From Actinoalloteichus_B caeruleus (lineage in GTDB: Bacteria; Actinomycetota; Actinomycetes; Mycobacteriales; Pseudonocardiaceae): a DNA stretch of 64,000 nt. Of the stretch, positions 1 through 8,770 are shown one piece after another. The translations under genes were made by a program, and so were the position numbers. The first letter of the stretch is position 1; every line of letters starts with the position of its first letter. The stretch lies in assembly GCF_000718005.1 (NCBI RefSeq), contig NZ_JODV01000005.1. One strand, 5' to 3'. A model generated the notes under the pieces. It had not been told where the DNA came from. It made no database searches and saw nothing but the letters and a program-made list of their open reading frames with translations.

Positions 1-1241
<1,241 letters not shown>

Positions 1242-1259
1242 CGCCCGCGTCGTTCGGAC

Positions 1260-1295
1260 CGGTGCCCGGCGGTCTCCTCCGACTGCCGGGCACCG
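1260..1295. terminator. Bidirectional hairpin between acs and murQ
   Basis: A perfect 11-bp stem (CGGTGCCCGGC / GCCGGGCACCG) with a 14-nt loop sits between two convergent genes, 18 nt after the acs stop and 16 nt after the murQ stop on the other strand. There is no U-tract, as is usual in high-GC actinobacteria. Confidence 0.75.
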
Positions 1296-1311
1296 CCGGG
1301 CCCGTGGCGCC

Positions 1312-2244
1312 TCAGGCGTGCGTCAGCTCGGTCAGGGCGGCCCGGACGTGCCCGTCCGCCTCGTCGAGTGCCTGTCGCGCCCGGTCGGCGTCGACGCCGG
1401 CGAGCAGGGTCACCAGCGCGGTCTTGACCTCGCCCTCGGCTTCGGTCAACGCCCGTTCGCAGGTGACGTCGTCGGCACCCGTGGCCTCGCGAAGGATCGT
1501 CACCGTCCGTCCGCGCAGCTTCGCGTTGCTCGCCTGCATGCTGACCATCAGGTTGGAGTAGGTGCGGCCGAGCCGGACCATCACCGCGGTGGAAAAGGCG
1601 TTCAGCACCAGCTTCTGGGCGCTTCCCGCCTTCATCCTGGTCGAACCGGCGATGACCTCGGGGCCGGTGTCCACGGCCAGTGCCACGTCGGCCTGCTGCC
1701 GGCAGGTCTCCAGGTTGGAGGGGTTCGCGCTCACCAGCGCCGTCGTGGCTCCCAACCGCCGGGCGGCGGTCAGCGCCCCGATCACGTAGGGGGTCCGCCC
1801 GGACGCGGTGAGCCCGAGCACGAAGTCGCGGGCACCCGCCGCCCGTTCGATCGCGGAGGCACCGGCGTCGGCGTCGTCCTCCGCGCCCTCCAGGGCGTGG
1901 GCGAAGGCGGCCTCACCACCGGCCTGGTGGACCACGAACAGGTCCGGTGGAACGTTGTAGGTGGGCATCAGTTCGGCCGCGTCGAGGACCGCGAGCCGGC
2001 CGGAGGTGCCCGCTCCCACGTAGTGCACCCGGCCGCCGGAACGCAGCGCGTGGACCGCCAGGTCCACCGCGATCGCGAGCTGCGGGAGCACCTCGCGGAC
2101 GGCGTCGGGCACCAGCCGGTCCTCGGAGTTGATCATCCTGAGGATGTCGGCGCTGGGGAGCAGGTCGATGTCCGTCGTTCTCGGGTTGCGCGTCTCCGTG
2201 GGGGAGTTGACGCGTACCACCGTCTGGCCCGTCCGCATGTTCAT
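1312..2244 (-). CDS. murQ: N-acetylmuramic acid 6-phosphate etherase
   Basis: MurQ cleaves the D-lactyl ether of MurNAc-6-phosphate to give GlcNAc-6-phosphate and lactate, a key cytosolic step in peptidoglycan recycling. The protein is 310 residues, close to the family norm of about 300, with a SIS sugar-phosphate fold. The signature GTSGRLAVLDAAE lies at residues 79-91; its Glu matches the catalytic Glu of the E. coli DASE motif. A second conserved segment, EGAED, is at 119-123, and AGSTRMKAGSAQK follows later. The start ATG at 2244 overlaps the TGA of the upstream regulator by one base (TGATG), and a GAGGGA Shine-Dalgarno lies just upstream, so the two genes are translationally coupled. A second ATG two codons downstream is possible. 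Function is secure from motifs and context. Confidence 0.95.
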   Translation of the reverse strand: MNMRTGQTVVRVNSPTETRNPRTTDIDLLPSADILRMINSEDRLVPDAVREVLPQLAIAVDLAVHALRSGGRVHYVGAGTSGRLAVLDAAELMPTYNVPPDLFVVHQAGGEAAFAHALEGAEDDADAGASAIERAAGARDFVLGLTASGRTPYVIGALTAARRLGATTALVSANPSNLETCRQQADVALAVDTGPEVIAGSTRMKAGSAQKLVLNAFSTAVMVRLGRTYSNLMVSMQASNAKLRGRTVTILREATGADDVTCERALTEAEGEVKTALVTLLAGVDADRARQALDEADGHVRAALTELTHA

Positions 2245-3176
2245 CAGATGCCGTCCCTCGCCTTGCGCCTGCCATCCGGGCGACTTCCCAGGCGCTGTCC
2301 CACGACCGCGGCGTAGGTGACCTCCAGCGCCTCCTGAGCCGTTTCGTAGTGCTGCTGGGCGACCCCGATGAACAGGCAGTCGATCAACGTGAGCTGTGCG
2401 ATTCGGCTCGCCATCGCGCCGCTGCGGAAGGTGGTCTCCCGGGCGGCGGTGGTGAGCACATGGTCCGCCACCTCGGTGATGGGCGCGCGGGGGAAGTTGG
2501 TGATGGCCACCGTGGTGGCTCCCCTCGCCCTGGCCACCCGCAGCGCCTCGATGACGTCGGCCGTCGAGCCGGTGTGCGAGATGCCCACCGCGACATCGTC
2601 CTCGGAGAGCACCGCGGCCGAGGTCAGCGCGATGTGCTTGTCGTTCCAGGCGAACGAGACTCGCCCGATCCGGTGCAGTTTCTGCTGGAGGTCCATCGCG
2701 ACGAAGGCGCTGGCCCCCACGCCGTACACGTCCACCCGGCGAGCGGCGGAGACGCGGTCCACGACCTTGCGGAGGGCGATGGGGTCGAGCTGTTCGGCGG
2801 TTTCCTCGACCGCCCGGGCGTCGGCGTAGGCGACCTTGCCGATCACGTCGTGCAGGTCGTCGCCGGGGCCGATCTCGCCGCCGAGCTTCTGCTCGTCGCG
2901 GACGGCGTTCCGGGCGGTGTCCGCGGCGAGGGCGAGCCGCAGTTCCGGGTAGCCGCGGATGCCGATCGCCTTGCAGAACCGGGTCACCGTCGTCTCGCTC
3001 GTCCCGGCGGCCTCCGCCACCTCGGTGATGCTGCGGTGCGTGACCGCCGCCGGGTCCTCCAGTACGACGTTGGCTACTCGCTGCTCCGCTCGGGCCAGGC
3101 CAGGTAGCAGTGAGCGGATCCGAACAAGAGGGCTGCCCTCGGTCTGCGCCGCGCTCTGCCCGATACGCTTCGTCAC
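2244..3176 (-). CDS. murR: RpiR/MurR-family transcriptional regulator
   Basis: This 310-residue protein has an N-terminal RpiR-type helix-turn-helix (about residues 20-95, including SETTVTRFCKAIGIRGYPELR) and a C-terminal SIS domain (about 130-260) that binds a phosphosugar. The family senses sugar phosphates; MurR of E. coli binds MurNAc-6-phosphate. Adjacency and stop-start overlap with murQ make MurNAc-6-phosphate the obvious ligand here, but that is inference. The GTG start at 3176 has no Shine-Dalgarno. It lies six bases after a good -10 element, which points to leaderless translation. Repeats between the -35 and -10 suggest autoregulation. Regulation of the separate nagZ-namZ-amiE operon by the same protein is possible, but no copy of the repeat was seen at its promoter. 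Confidence 0.88.
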   Translation of the reverse strand: MTKRIGQSAAQTEGSPLVRIRSLLPGLARAEQRVANVVLEDPAAVTHRSITEVAEAAGTSETTVTRFCKAIGIRGYPELRLALAADTARNAVRDEQKLGGEIGPGDDLHDVIGKVAYADARAVEETAEQLDPIALRKVVDRVSAARRVDVYGVGASAFVAMDLQQKLHRIGRVSFAWNDKHIALTSAAVLSEDDVAVGISHTGSTADVIEALRVARARGATTVAITNFPRAPITEVADHVLTTAARETTFRSGAMASRIAQLTLIDCLFIGVAQQHYETAQEALEVTYAAVVGQRLGSRPDGRRKARDGI

Positions 3177-3182
3177 GTCGGA

Positions 3183-3212
3183 AACTTACTAACAATCATT
3201 TTGATTGGTCAA
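3183..3212 (-). promoter_or_regulatory. murR-murQ promoter, leaderless
   Basis: Reading on the minus strand, TTGACC (3207-3212) is followed by an 18-bp spacer and TAAGTT (3183-3188). The GTG start of murR begins six bases after the -10, so the transcript probably starts at the start codon. Both hexamers fit the vegetative actinobacterial consensus. Confidence 0.7.
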
Positions 3213-3214
3213 TC
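3191..3214. promoter_or_regulatory. Putative MurR operator, three CAATC/GATTG half-sites
   Basis: CAATC (3193-3197), GATTG (3203-3207) and CAATC (3210-3214) form two overlapping inverted repeats, with centre spacings of 5 and 2 bases. They cover the promoter spacer and the -35 element of murR, where a bound regulator would block RNA polymerase. This is among the most AT-rich stretches of the surrounding region. Binding by the adjacent RpiR protein is inferred from position. Confidence 0.55.
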
Positions 3215-3472
3215 CTCGTATCCATCTCGTCATCACTCGGTTATCTCGATCGCCTCGAAGGCCGTTCCACCACCAGGAACGTCGCGAAAACCCGAGAAAC
3301 GCCGTTGCGGAACGGCCTATCGCCGAACGGGCCACCCGCGTTATCACCGTTGCCCGCTTGTTTACGAAACGTGTCAAAGCCACCCGTTAGTGGTTGCGCG
3401 CTCACCGCAACGGATGGTGGTGGGAAAAGGGCCGGGATGGGACGGGCCGCGTCGGGGGCGGCCGAACGCGAT

Positions 3473-3505
3473 CGGCCCGTGACCACGAAGCGTGATCACG
3501 GGCCG
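3473..3505 (-). terminator. Hairpin downstream of the nagZ-namZ-amiE operon
   Basis: A 15-bp stem (CGGCCCGTGACCACG / CGTGATCACGGGCCG, one G-T wobble) with an AAG loop lies 22 nt after the stop codon of the amiE-like gene. It separates that operon from murR-murQ, which has its own promoter. The remaining bases 3215-3472 hold no convincing gene. Confidence 0.8.
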
Positions 3506-3527
3506 AGGTCCGGCGGGGGCGACAGGG

Positions 3528-4808
3528 CTACGGAGAGTTCCCGTCGCCGCGGCCGACCACGGAGGCCAGCGCATCGGACACCGCCGCCCGTGCTGGGTTG
3601 ATCGAGCCCCAGTCCCGAGAGGGGTGCACCCGGTTCGTGAGCAACACGACGACCGAGTTCGAGAGCGGGTCGAGAACCAACGAGGTACCCGTGTAGCCGG
3701 TGTGCCCGGCGGTGAGGGGACCACTCAGCCCTCCCATGTAGAAGGGCTGGTCCAACTCGAAGCCCAGCCCCCGGGGGTTGCTCGGGAAGGCGTCGTTGTG
3801 GTTGGTGAGCATCTGGCGAACCGTGCTCGGCCGGAGGATCCTGGCCCCGCCGTAGCACCCGCCGTTGAGCATCGTCTGACCGAACACCGCGAGGTCGTCG
3901 ATGGTGGAGAACATCCCGGCGTGGCCGGAGACCCCGCCGAGCGACCAGGCGTTCTCGTCGTGCACCTCGCCGTGCACCATCCCCCTGGCCGGCACGACCT
4001 GGTACTCGGTGGCCGCGACGTCACCCACCGGGTCGTCCGCGTTCCGGAACCCGGTGCCAGCCAGCCCGAGCGGTTCGGTGACGTCCCGCCGCAACAGTTC
4101 GTCCAGTGGCAGGCCCGTCACCCGCTCCAGCACGACCATCAACGCGATCATGTTCAGATCGGAGTAGACGTAGGCGCTTCCCGGGGGCACCTGCGGGCGT
4201 ACCGCGAGGACGGCCCGGAGCCGGGACTCCCGATCCGGCCAGTCCCGCCACAGCGGCAGGAACGGCTCGAGCCCGGAGGTGTGCGTCAACAGCTGGCGAA
4301 GGGTCACCCGCTCCTTGCCGTTGTCACCGAACTCGGGGACGTACCGGGACACCGGGGCGTCCAACAGCAGGGCGCCCTCCTCCACCTGCCGCATGACGAG
4401 CACCGACGTGAAGAGCTTCGACAGCGAGGCGATGTCGAACACCGTGCCCGTCCCGGCAGGGCGCTGCTCCTCGCCTGGCAGCTCACGGCCCTCGCCGTCC
4501 GCGTACCGGAGCGCGTACCCCGCGGAGTCCCGCCGCAGCACCACGTTCTGGTGGGCGTACAACACCGCGGCCCCGGCGAAGAGGGGACGGCCCGTGGCGG
4601 GTTCCGCCCAGCGCCGCAGCCGGTCCGCCGCCTCGACGAGCGGCGTGGAGTCCAGGCCGAGCTCCTCCGGGGACCCCTCGCGCAACGTCGGACACGACTC
4701 CGCCGACCACGAGGAACTCGCCGACGTCTCCCCGGCCCCCCAGCCAAGACCACTCGCCAGGAACACCGCCGTCACGCACAGGGTGGACAGGGTGGCGCGC
4801 ACGGTCAC
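3528..4808 (-). CDS. Secreted serine hydrolase of the beta-lactamase fold, AmiE-like
   Basis: This 426-residue exported protein belongs to the beta-lactamase/PBP-like serine hydrolases. An N-terminal hydrophobic signal (residues about 5-25) precedes the catalytic domain. The S-x-x-K nucleophile motif is S128-L-S-K131, the Y-x-D/N motif is Y215-S-D217, and H369-T-G371 replaces the KTG triad. In B. subtilis the protein at this place in the recycling operon, AmiE (YbbE), is an N-acetylmuramyl-L-alanine amidase that strips stem peptides from MurNAc. The same role is inferred here from gene order; an esterase or beta-lactamase cannot be excluded by motifs alone. The GTG start at 4808 overlaps the TGA of namZ by four bases (GTGA), which fixes the start despite longer upstream frames. 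Confidence 0.82.
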   Translation of the reverse strand: MTVRATLSTLCVTAVFLASGLGWGAGETSASSSWSAESCPTLREGSPEELGLDSTPLVEAADRLRRWAEPATGRPLFAGAAVLYAHQNVVLRRDSAGYALRYADGEGRELPGEEQRPAGTGTVFDIASLSKLFTSVLVMRQVEEGALLLDAPVSRYVPEFGDNGKERVTLRQLLTHTSGLEPFLPLWRDWPDRESRLRAVLAVRPQVPPGSAYVYSDLNMIALMVVLERVTGLPLDELLRRDVTEPLGLAGTGFRNADDPVGDVAATEYQVVPARGMVHGEVHDENAWSLGGVSGHAGMFSTIDDLAVFGQTMLNGGCYGGARILRPSTVRQMLTNHNDAFPSNPRGLGFELDQPFYMGGLSGPLTAGHTGYTGTSLVLDPLSNSVVVLLTNRVHPSRDWGSINPARAAVSDALASVVGRGDGNSP

Positions 4809-6145
4809 CGCCCCGGGTAAGTGAGGTGGGGAGCCCGCCGCTCCTCGAACTCGGCCAGCTCGGCGGCCCAGGACCCGGTGATCTCCTCGACCGGGGCACC
4901 CGCGTCCACCATCGTGCGCAGCGTGGCCGACCCGGCCAGCTTGTCGATGAAGTGGTCGGGACGCCAGCCCCACTCGTCCGGGTAGAGCTGGCGCGCCGAC
5001 ACCAGCATGCTCACCCCGACCTCGATCGGGTCCACGGCCGCCGGATCCGTCACGTGCGCGGTCACGCCGCCGCACTGGACCCCCTCGTGCTTGCCGAAGG
5101 TGGGCACGAAGTAGGTCTCCCGGAACCGGACGCCCGGCAAGCCCCGATCGTTGAGCCACCCCGCCCACCGCCAGTCCAGGCCCGGCGCGCCCACCGTCTC
5201 GAACGGACGTGTCGTGCCCCGGCCCTCCGAGAGCACCGTCCCCTCGAACAGGCAGGTGCCCGGGTACAGGGTCGCGGTGTCGGGAGTGGGCATGTTCGGG
5301 CTCGGTGGGACCCACGGAAGTCCGGTGTCGACGAACACCTGCCCCCTGTCCCAGCCCTCCAGGCGCACCACCTCAAGGGAGGGCACTCCGGAGCCCGCGT
5401 CCTCGGGAAGGAACTCGGCGTCGAACAGGCCGGCCAGCTCCCCGGCCGTCATGCCGTGCCGCAACACCACTGGCTTCCGGCCGACCCCCGAGGCGAACGC
5501 CGGGTCGAGCTGGGGTCCGTCCGCCCGGCCACCGATCGGGTTCGGACGGTCGAGTACCACGAACGAGACCCCGGCCAGCGCGGCGGCGTGCATCGCGGTG
5601 TACATCGACCAGATGTAGGTGTAGAAGCGGGCACCCACGTCGGCGATGTCGAACACCACCGTGTCCACCCCGGCCTTCCGGTACATCGCCGCCAGAGCCC
5701 CCGCGTCGACCCCGTAGGCGTCGTACACGGGGATGCCGGTCCTCGGGTCGACGTAGCCGCCCTCCGAACCGCCCGCCTGCGAGGTGCCCCGGAACCCGTG
5801 CTCCGGGCCGAACGCGGCGACAACGTCCACTCCCTCGGCCGCGTGCATCGAGTCCACGACATGCTCCAGGTCGGCGAGCACCGCCGTGGGGTTGCTCAAC
5901 ACCCCCAACCGACGTCCCGCCAGCGGTGCCCAGGCCCGCGCCGCCAGCTGGTCGGCTCCGGTGCGCACCGGTCCGCCCTGGCGTGCGAGGGCGGCGCCGG
6001 AGCCCTCCTCAACCGTCGAGCCAAGCGCGGTACCCGCACCCGCCGCCAGGACCGGTGTCACGGCCGTGGCCGTCAGGAAGCCGCGCCTGCTCAGCCCCCG
6101 GGAGGACCGGCCAGCCGTCCCGCTCTCGCCCGTTCGTCCCGCCAT
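4805..6145 (-). CDS. namZ: Exo-beta-N-acetylmuramidase NamZ (DUF1343), Tat-exported
   Basis: This 446-residue protein is a member of DUF1343, whose founding enzyme NamZ (YbbC) of B. subtilis removes MurNAc from the non-reducing end of peptidoglycan fragments. The N-terminus carries a twin-arginine signal (SRRGFLT at about residues 19-25, then an Ala-rich hydrophobic stretch), so it should be exported folded. The conserved family core runs from about residue 75, through GPEHGFRG and the DRPNPIGG segment, to the C-terminal domain ending near GSWAAELAEFE. It lies 6 bases after nagZ and overlaps the amiE-like gene, so the three are one operon. Together NagZ and NamZ would release GlcNAc and MurNAc in turn outside the membrane, and the amidase would remove peptides. 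Confidence 0.88.
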   Translation of the reverse strand: MAGRTGESGTAGRSSRGLSRRGFLTATAVTPVLAAGAGTALGSTVEEGSGAALARQGGPVRTGADQLAARAWAPLAGRRLGVLSNPTAVLADLEHVVDSMHAAEGVDVVAAFGPEHGFRGTSQAGGSEGGYVDPRTGIPVYDAYGVDAGALAAMYRKAGVDTVVFDIADVGARFYTYIWSMYTAMHAAALAGVSFVVLDRPNPIGGRADGPQLDPAFASGVGRKPVVLRHGMTAGELAGLFDAEFLPEDAGSGVPSLEVVRLEGWDRGQVFVDTGLPWVPPSPNMPTPDTATLYPGTCLFEGTVLSEGRGTTRPFETVGAPGLDWRWAGWLNDRGLPGVRFRETYFVPTFGKHEGVQCGGVTAHVTDPAAVDPIEVGVSMLVSARQLYPDEWGWRPDHFIDKLAGSATLRTMVDAGAPVEEITGSWAAELAEFEERRAPHLTYPGR

Positions 6146-6151
6146 CGCCGG

Positions 6152-7972
6152 TCACCAGCTCAAACCGTGGCCGAAGGGGAACCGGTCGCCGGAACCGGCC
6201 GGCTCGGGCACCGAGACGGGCAGGGAACCCCGAGGACTCGTCTCCCCCAGCAGCACCCGGGCCAGCGATCCCATGGTCACCCGGTTGAAGGAGTGGGTCG
6301 CCACCCAGGTCCCGGCCTCCTCCACGTACGCGGCGTCGTAGGGGTCCCGCACGGCCACCGCCACCACCGGTTGCCCCGTGGCAACGAGCTCGCGCACCAG
6401 GTCCCGCTGCCCCGAGCGCGCGTCCTGCCACGCGCCGTTGGTGAGCACCACGGTGAGGTCGTGCTCCCCGGCGGCCGCCGTCGCCCGGCCGATCTGCTCC
6501 CGGCTGGGTTGGAAGTCGTTGGGCAGCGTCGTCGTGGTCGCGCCGCGCTCGCCGAAGCCCTCCGCCAACGCGGCGGTCGTCGCCTCGTCCCACCCGGCCA
6601 CCAGCACGCTGCCCGGTGCCGAGTCGAGCGGCAGCAGGTCGGCGTCGTTCCGGAGCACCGTCACGGTGCGGTCGGTGATCTCCCGCGCCGTGGCGAGGTG
6701 TTCCTCGGAACCCACGAACGCCTCGGCGTGGTCCGGGTCCACGTGCGGCTCGGCGACGATGCCCCGGTCCCACTTGGCGCGCAGCACCCGCCGCACGCTC
6801 TCCTCGATCCGTTCCTCGGTGAGTTCGCCGGACCCGACGGCGTCCAGCACGCCCTGGACCGCCACGTCCAGGTGCTGCGGCATCAGCAGCTGGTCGGCGC
6901 CCGCGAGCAACGCGAGCACCGGGATGCGGTCATCCGGGTACTGCGAGCGGACCCCCTCCATCTGCAGCGAGTCGGTGTAGATCAGGCCGTCGAAGCCCAG
7001 CTCCTCCCGGAGCATGCCGGTGAGGATCGTCGGTGAGAGCGTCGCCGGCATCCCCGAGTCGTCGAGACCGGGCACCATGAGGTGGCCGCTCATCACCGAG
7101 TCCGCGCCCGCCTCGATCGCGGCTCGGAACGGAGGAGCGTCCAACTCCTCCCACTCCTCCCGGGTGTGTTCGATGATCGGGAGGTCGTGGTGGCTGTCCA
7201 CGTTGGTGTCGCCGTGCCCGGGGAAGTGCTTGATCGAGCTCGACACGGTTCGTTCCGGCGCATCGGAGTCCTGGTAACCCTCGACCTGGGCGGTGACGAA
7301 GTCGGCCGCGAGCTCCGGGTCGGAGGAGAAGGAACGCACCCCGATCACGGGGTTCGCCGGATTGACGTTCACGTCCGCGACGGGCGCGAAGTTCTGGGTG
7401 ATGCCGACCGCCCGCAGCTCCTGTCCGGTGATGGCGGCCGCCGCACGGGCGTCCTCCACGCTGCGGCCCGCTCCCAACGCCATGCTGCCGGGGAACTCCG
7501 TGGCCGGGGCGCCGAACCGGAGGACGGCGCCCTGCTCCTGGTCGATGGAGATGGTGAGCGGGACACCGGCTCCCGAGGAGAGCGCGGCGTCCTGCACTCC
7601 GTTCGACAGCTCGGCCACCTGCCGAGGGCTCTCCAGCGAGTCGGTCCAGGAGAAGTGGATGATGCCGCCCAGGTGGTACCGCTGGATGATCTCCGCGGGG
7701 GTGGCCAGGCCGAACTCCTCCAGGTTGCTGTCGTGGGCCGTGTCGGCGCTGGTGCCGTAGACGTAGGTGACGAAGAGCTGGCCGACCTTCTCCTCCAGGC
7801 TCATGCCGGCGATGGTCTCGTCGATCCACTCGGTCATCGCGTCGGCGGCCTCCCCGCCGCCCGGCGCCGCCGACTCGGAACCGTCAGATGTGCCGCCTCC
7901 GGCGCACCCGGCCAGCAGGGCCGCTCCCACCCCCAGTGCGAGGAGCTGCCGGGACCTGCGTGTCGTGCCCAT
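6152..7972 (-). CDS. nagZ: Beta-N-acetylglucosaminidase NagZ, lipoprotein, GH3
   Basis: NagZ removes non-reducing GlcNAc from muropeptides. The 606-residue precursor has a lipoprotein signal with lipobox L-A-G-C23, so the enzyme is anchored outside the cell membrane, unlike the cytosolic E. coli enzyme. The GH3 NagZ signature KHFPGHGDTNVDSHHDLP is at residues 248-265, with the Asp-His dyad D259/H261 typical of NagZ acid/base catalysis. The nucleophile is D334 in YTDS. A second domain of about 200 residues follows, as in the two-domain B. subtilis NagZ. The ATG at 7972 is preceded by a strong AGGAGG (spacing 5), which rules out an in-frame start 12 codons upstream. It is the first gene of the nagZ-namZ-amiE operon. 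Confidence 0.93.
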   Translation of the reverse strand: MGTTRRSRQLLALGVGAALLAGCAGGGTSDGSESAAPGGGEAADAMTEWIDETIAGMSLEEKVGQLFVTYVYGTSADTAHDSNLEEFGLATPAEIIQRYHLGGIIHFSWTDSLESPRQVAELSNGVQDAALSSGAGVPLTISIDQEQGAVLRFGAPATEFPGSMALGAGRSVEDARAAAAITGQELRAVGITQNFAPVADVNVNPANPVIGVRSFSSDPELAADFVTAQVEGYQDSDAPERTVSSSIKHFPGHGDTNVDSHHDLPIIEHTREEWEELDAPPFRAAIEAGADSVMSGHLMVPGLDDSGMPATLSPTILTGMLREELGFDGLIYTDSLQMEGVRSQYPDDRIPVLALLAGADQLLMPQHLDVAVQGVLDAVGSGELTEERIEESVRRVLRAKWDRGIVAEPHVDPDHAEAFVGSEEHLATAREITDRTVTVLRNDADLLPLDSAPGSVLVAGWDEATTAALAEGFGERGATTTTLPNDFQPSREQIGRATAAAGEHDLTVVLTNGAWQDARSGQRDLVRELVATGQPVVAVAVRDPYDAAYVEEAGTWVATHSFNRVTMGSLARVLLGETSPRGSLPVSVPEPAGSGDRFPFGHGLSW

Positions 7973-8064
7973 CAAACCTCCTGGAAGCAGCGGTGGGCCG
8001 GAGCTCACGGTGGTGGCGGCCCAGTCGTCACGTCAACGCCTGACCGACTGGGGTCCCGCTCTGG

Positions 8065-8093
8065 AAGCTACCCACCTGGTGATGGAGGGTCAA
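8065..8093 (-). promoter_or_regulatory. Promoter of the nagZ-namZ-amiE operon
   Basis: On the minus strand TTGACC (8088-8093), a 17-bp spacer and TAGCTT (8065-8070) match the vegetative consensus well. Transcription would begin near 8058, giving a leader of about 85 nt before the nagZ ATG. The CAATC repeats of the murR promoter are not present here. Confidence 0.65.
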
Positions 8094-8453
8094 CGTCACA
8101 CCACGCAGCGTGTTGCCAGGGCGTGGCGCTTTGGTGCTCCCGGGCCCGAACGGATGGATCTTGAGCCAGGTTATTACTCGATGGAGTGGTGCCGGAGCGA
8201 GGAGGGGGCGGGGGTGCCGCCGTCAGGCAGGGGCCCCGCCGGCGGCGCTCGGGAAGGCCAGGAGAGCGACCCTACGAGCGGTGGCGAGCTGACCCGTTCA
8301 GGTGGTGGCCGCACCCGGCGCGGGGGCAGGAGGAGGGCCGAGCGGGAGCCGGTCCGAGCCCGCCGCGCGCTCGACGAGAGGGAGGCACGGGTGGGCGAGG
8401 GTCCCGTGCGACCGTTCCACGGCGGCGGTGGGGGCGCGGCGGTGGAGACGGAC

Positions 8454-8492
8454 GATGGCGCGCTCCCCTCGGGTGGAGGGGAGCGCGCCATC
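8454..8492. repeat. Perfect 17-bp inverted repeat
   Basis: GATGGCGCGCTCCCCTC (8454-8470) and its exact reverse complement (8476-8492) are separated by GGGTG. As RNA this would be a very stable hairpin. It lies about 280 nt from the end of the HAD gene and 360 nt upstream of the nagZ promoter, so it does not clearly terminate either gene. Confidence 0.8.
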
Positions 8493-8646
8493 CGACAGGA
8501 ACTGAGCGCGGCCCCAGGCGTTCAACTGTGTCGTACTTTCAGGACTCGGCGTCCGGCGTCCCGTACGCAGTCCCTTGCCGACGAAAGCCTCCCGCGGCGT
8601 GCTGAGCGTGGGTGCCCGCCGTTCGAGCCAGGCGCCCTTCCGGGGT

Positions 8647-8673
8647 GGATGACGCTTCTCCTCCGCGTCATCC
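8647..8673 (-). terminator. Hairpin downstream of the HAD phosphatase gene
   Basis: A perfect 9-bp stem (GGATGACGC / GCGTCATCC) with a 9-nt loop lies about 100 nt after the stop codon of the HAD gene. Confidence 0.55.
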
Positions 8674-8770
8674 CTGGCCGTACGGGCTCCTCAACTCCTT
8701 TGTAGCTCGACTCACCGCCCCCGGCAAGGTGCCCGTTCGAGTGGAAAGGCCGGCTAGGGGTGGCCTCGTC

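Larger units (their letters stand above)
8094..8770. other. Gene-poor stretch between nagZ and the HAD gene
   Basis: No reading frame here has family features or convincing codon usage. The stretch contains a perfect long inverted repeat and a terminator hairpin, both listed separately. A 49-codon Arg-rich minus-strand frame (8670 to 8524) beginning in the terminator hairpin was seen but is not supported by a ribosome site or similarity I can recognise. Confidence 0.5.

Noticed and set aside
1312..3195. A single 627-residue protein joining the regulator region to MurQ
   Set aside because: Only the last 310 residues match a family; the N-terminal part is a shifted frame of the regulator gene, and the TGATG overlap fixes the MurQ start.
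8524..8670. Small Arg-rich ORF on the minus strand, considered as a ribosomal bS22-type protein
   Set aside because: It lacks the Lys/Arg-rich core of bS22 and a ribosome site, and overlaps the terminator hairpin.
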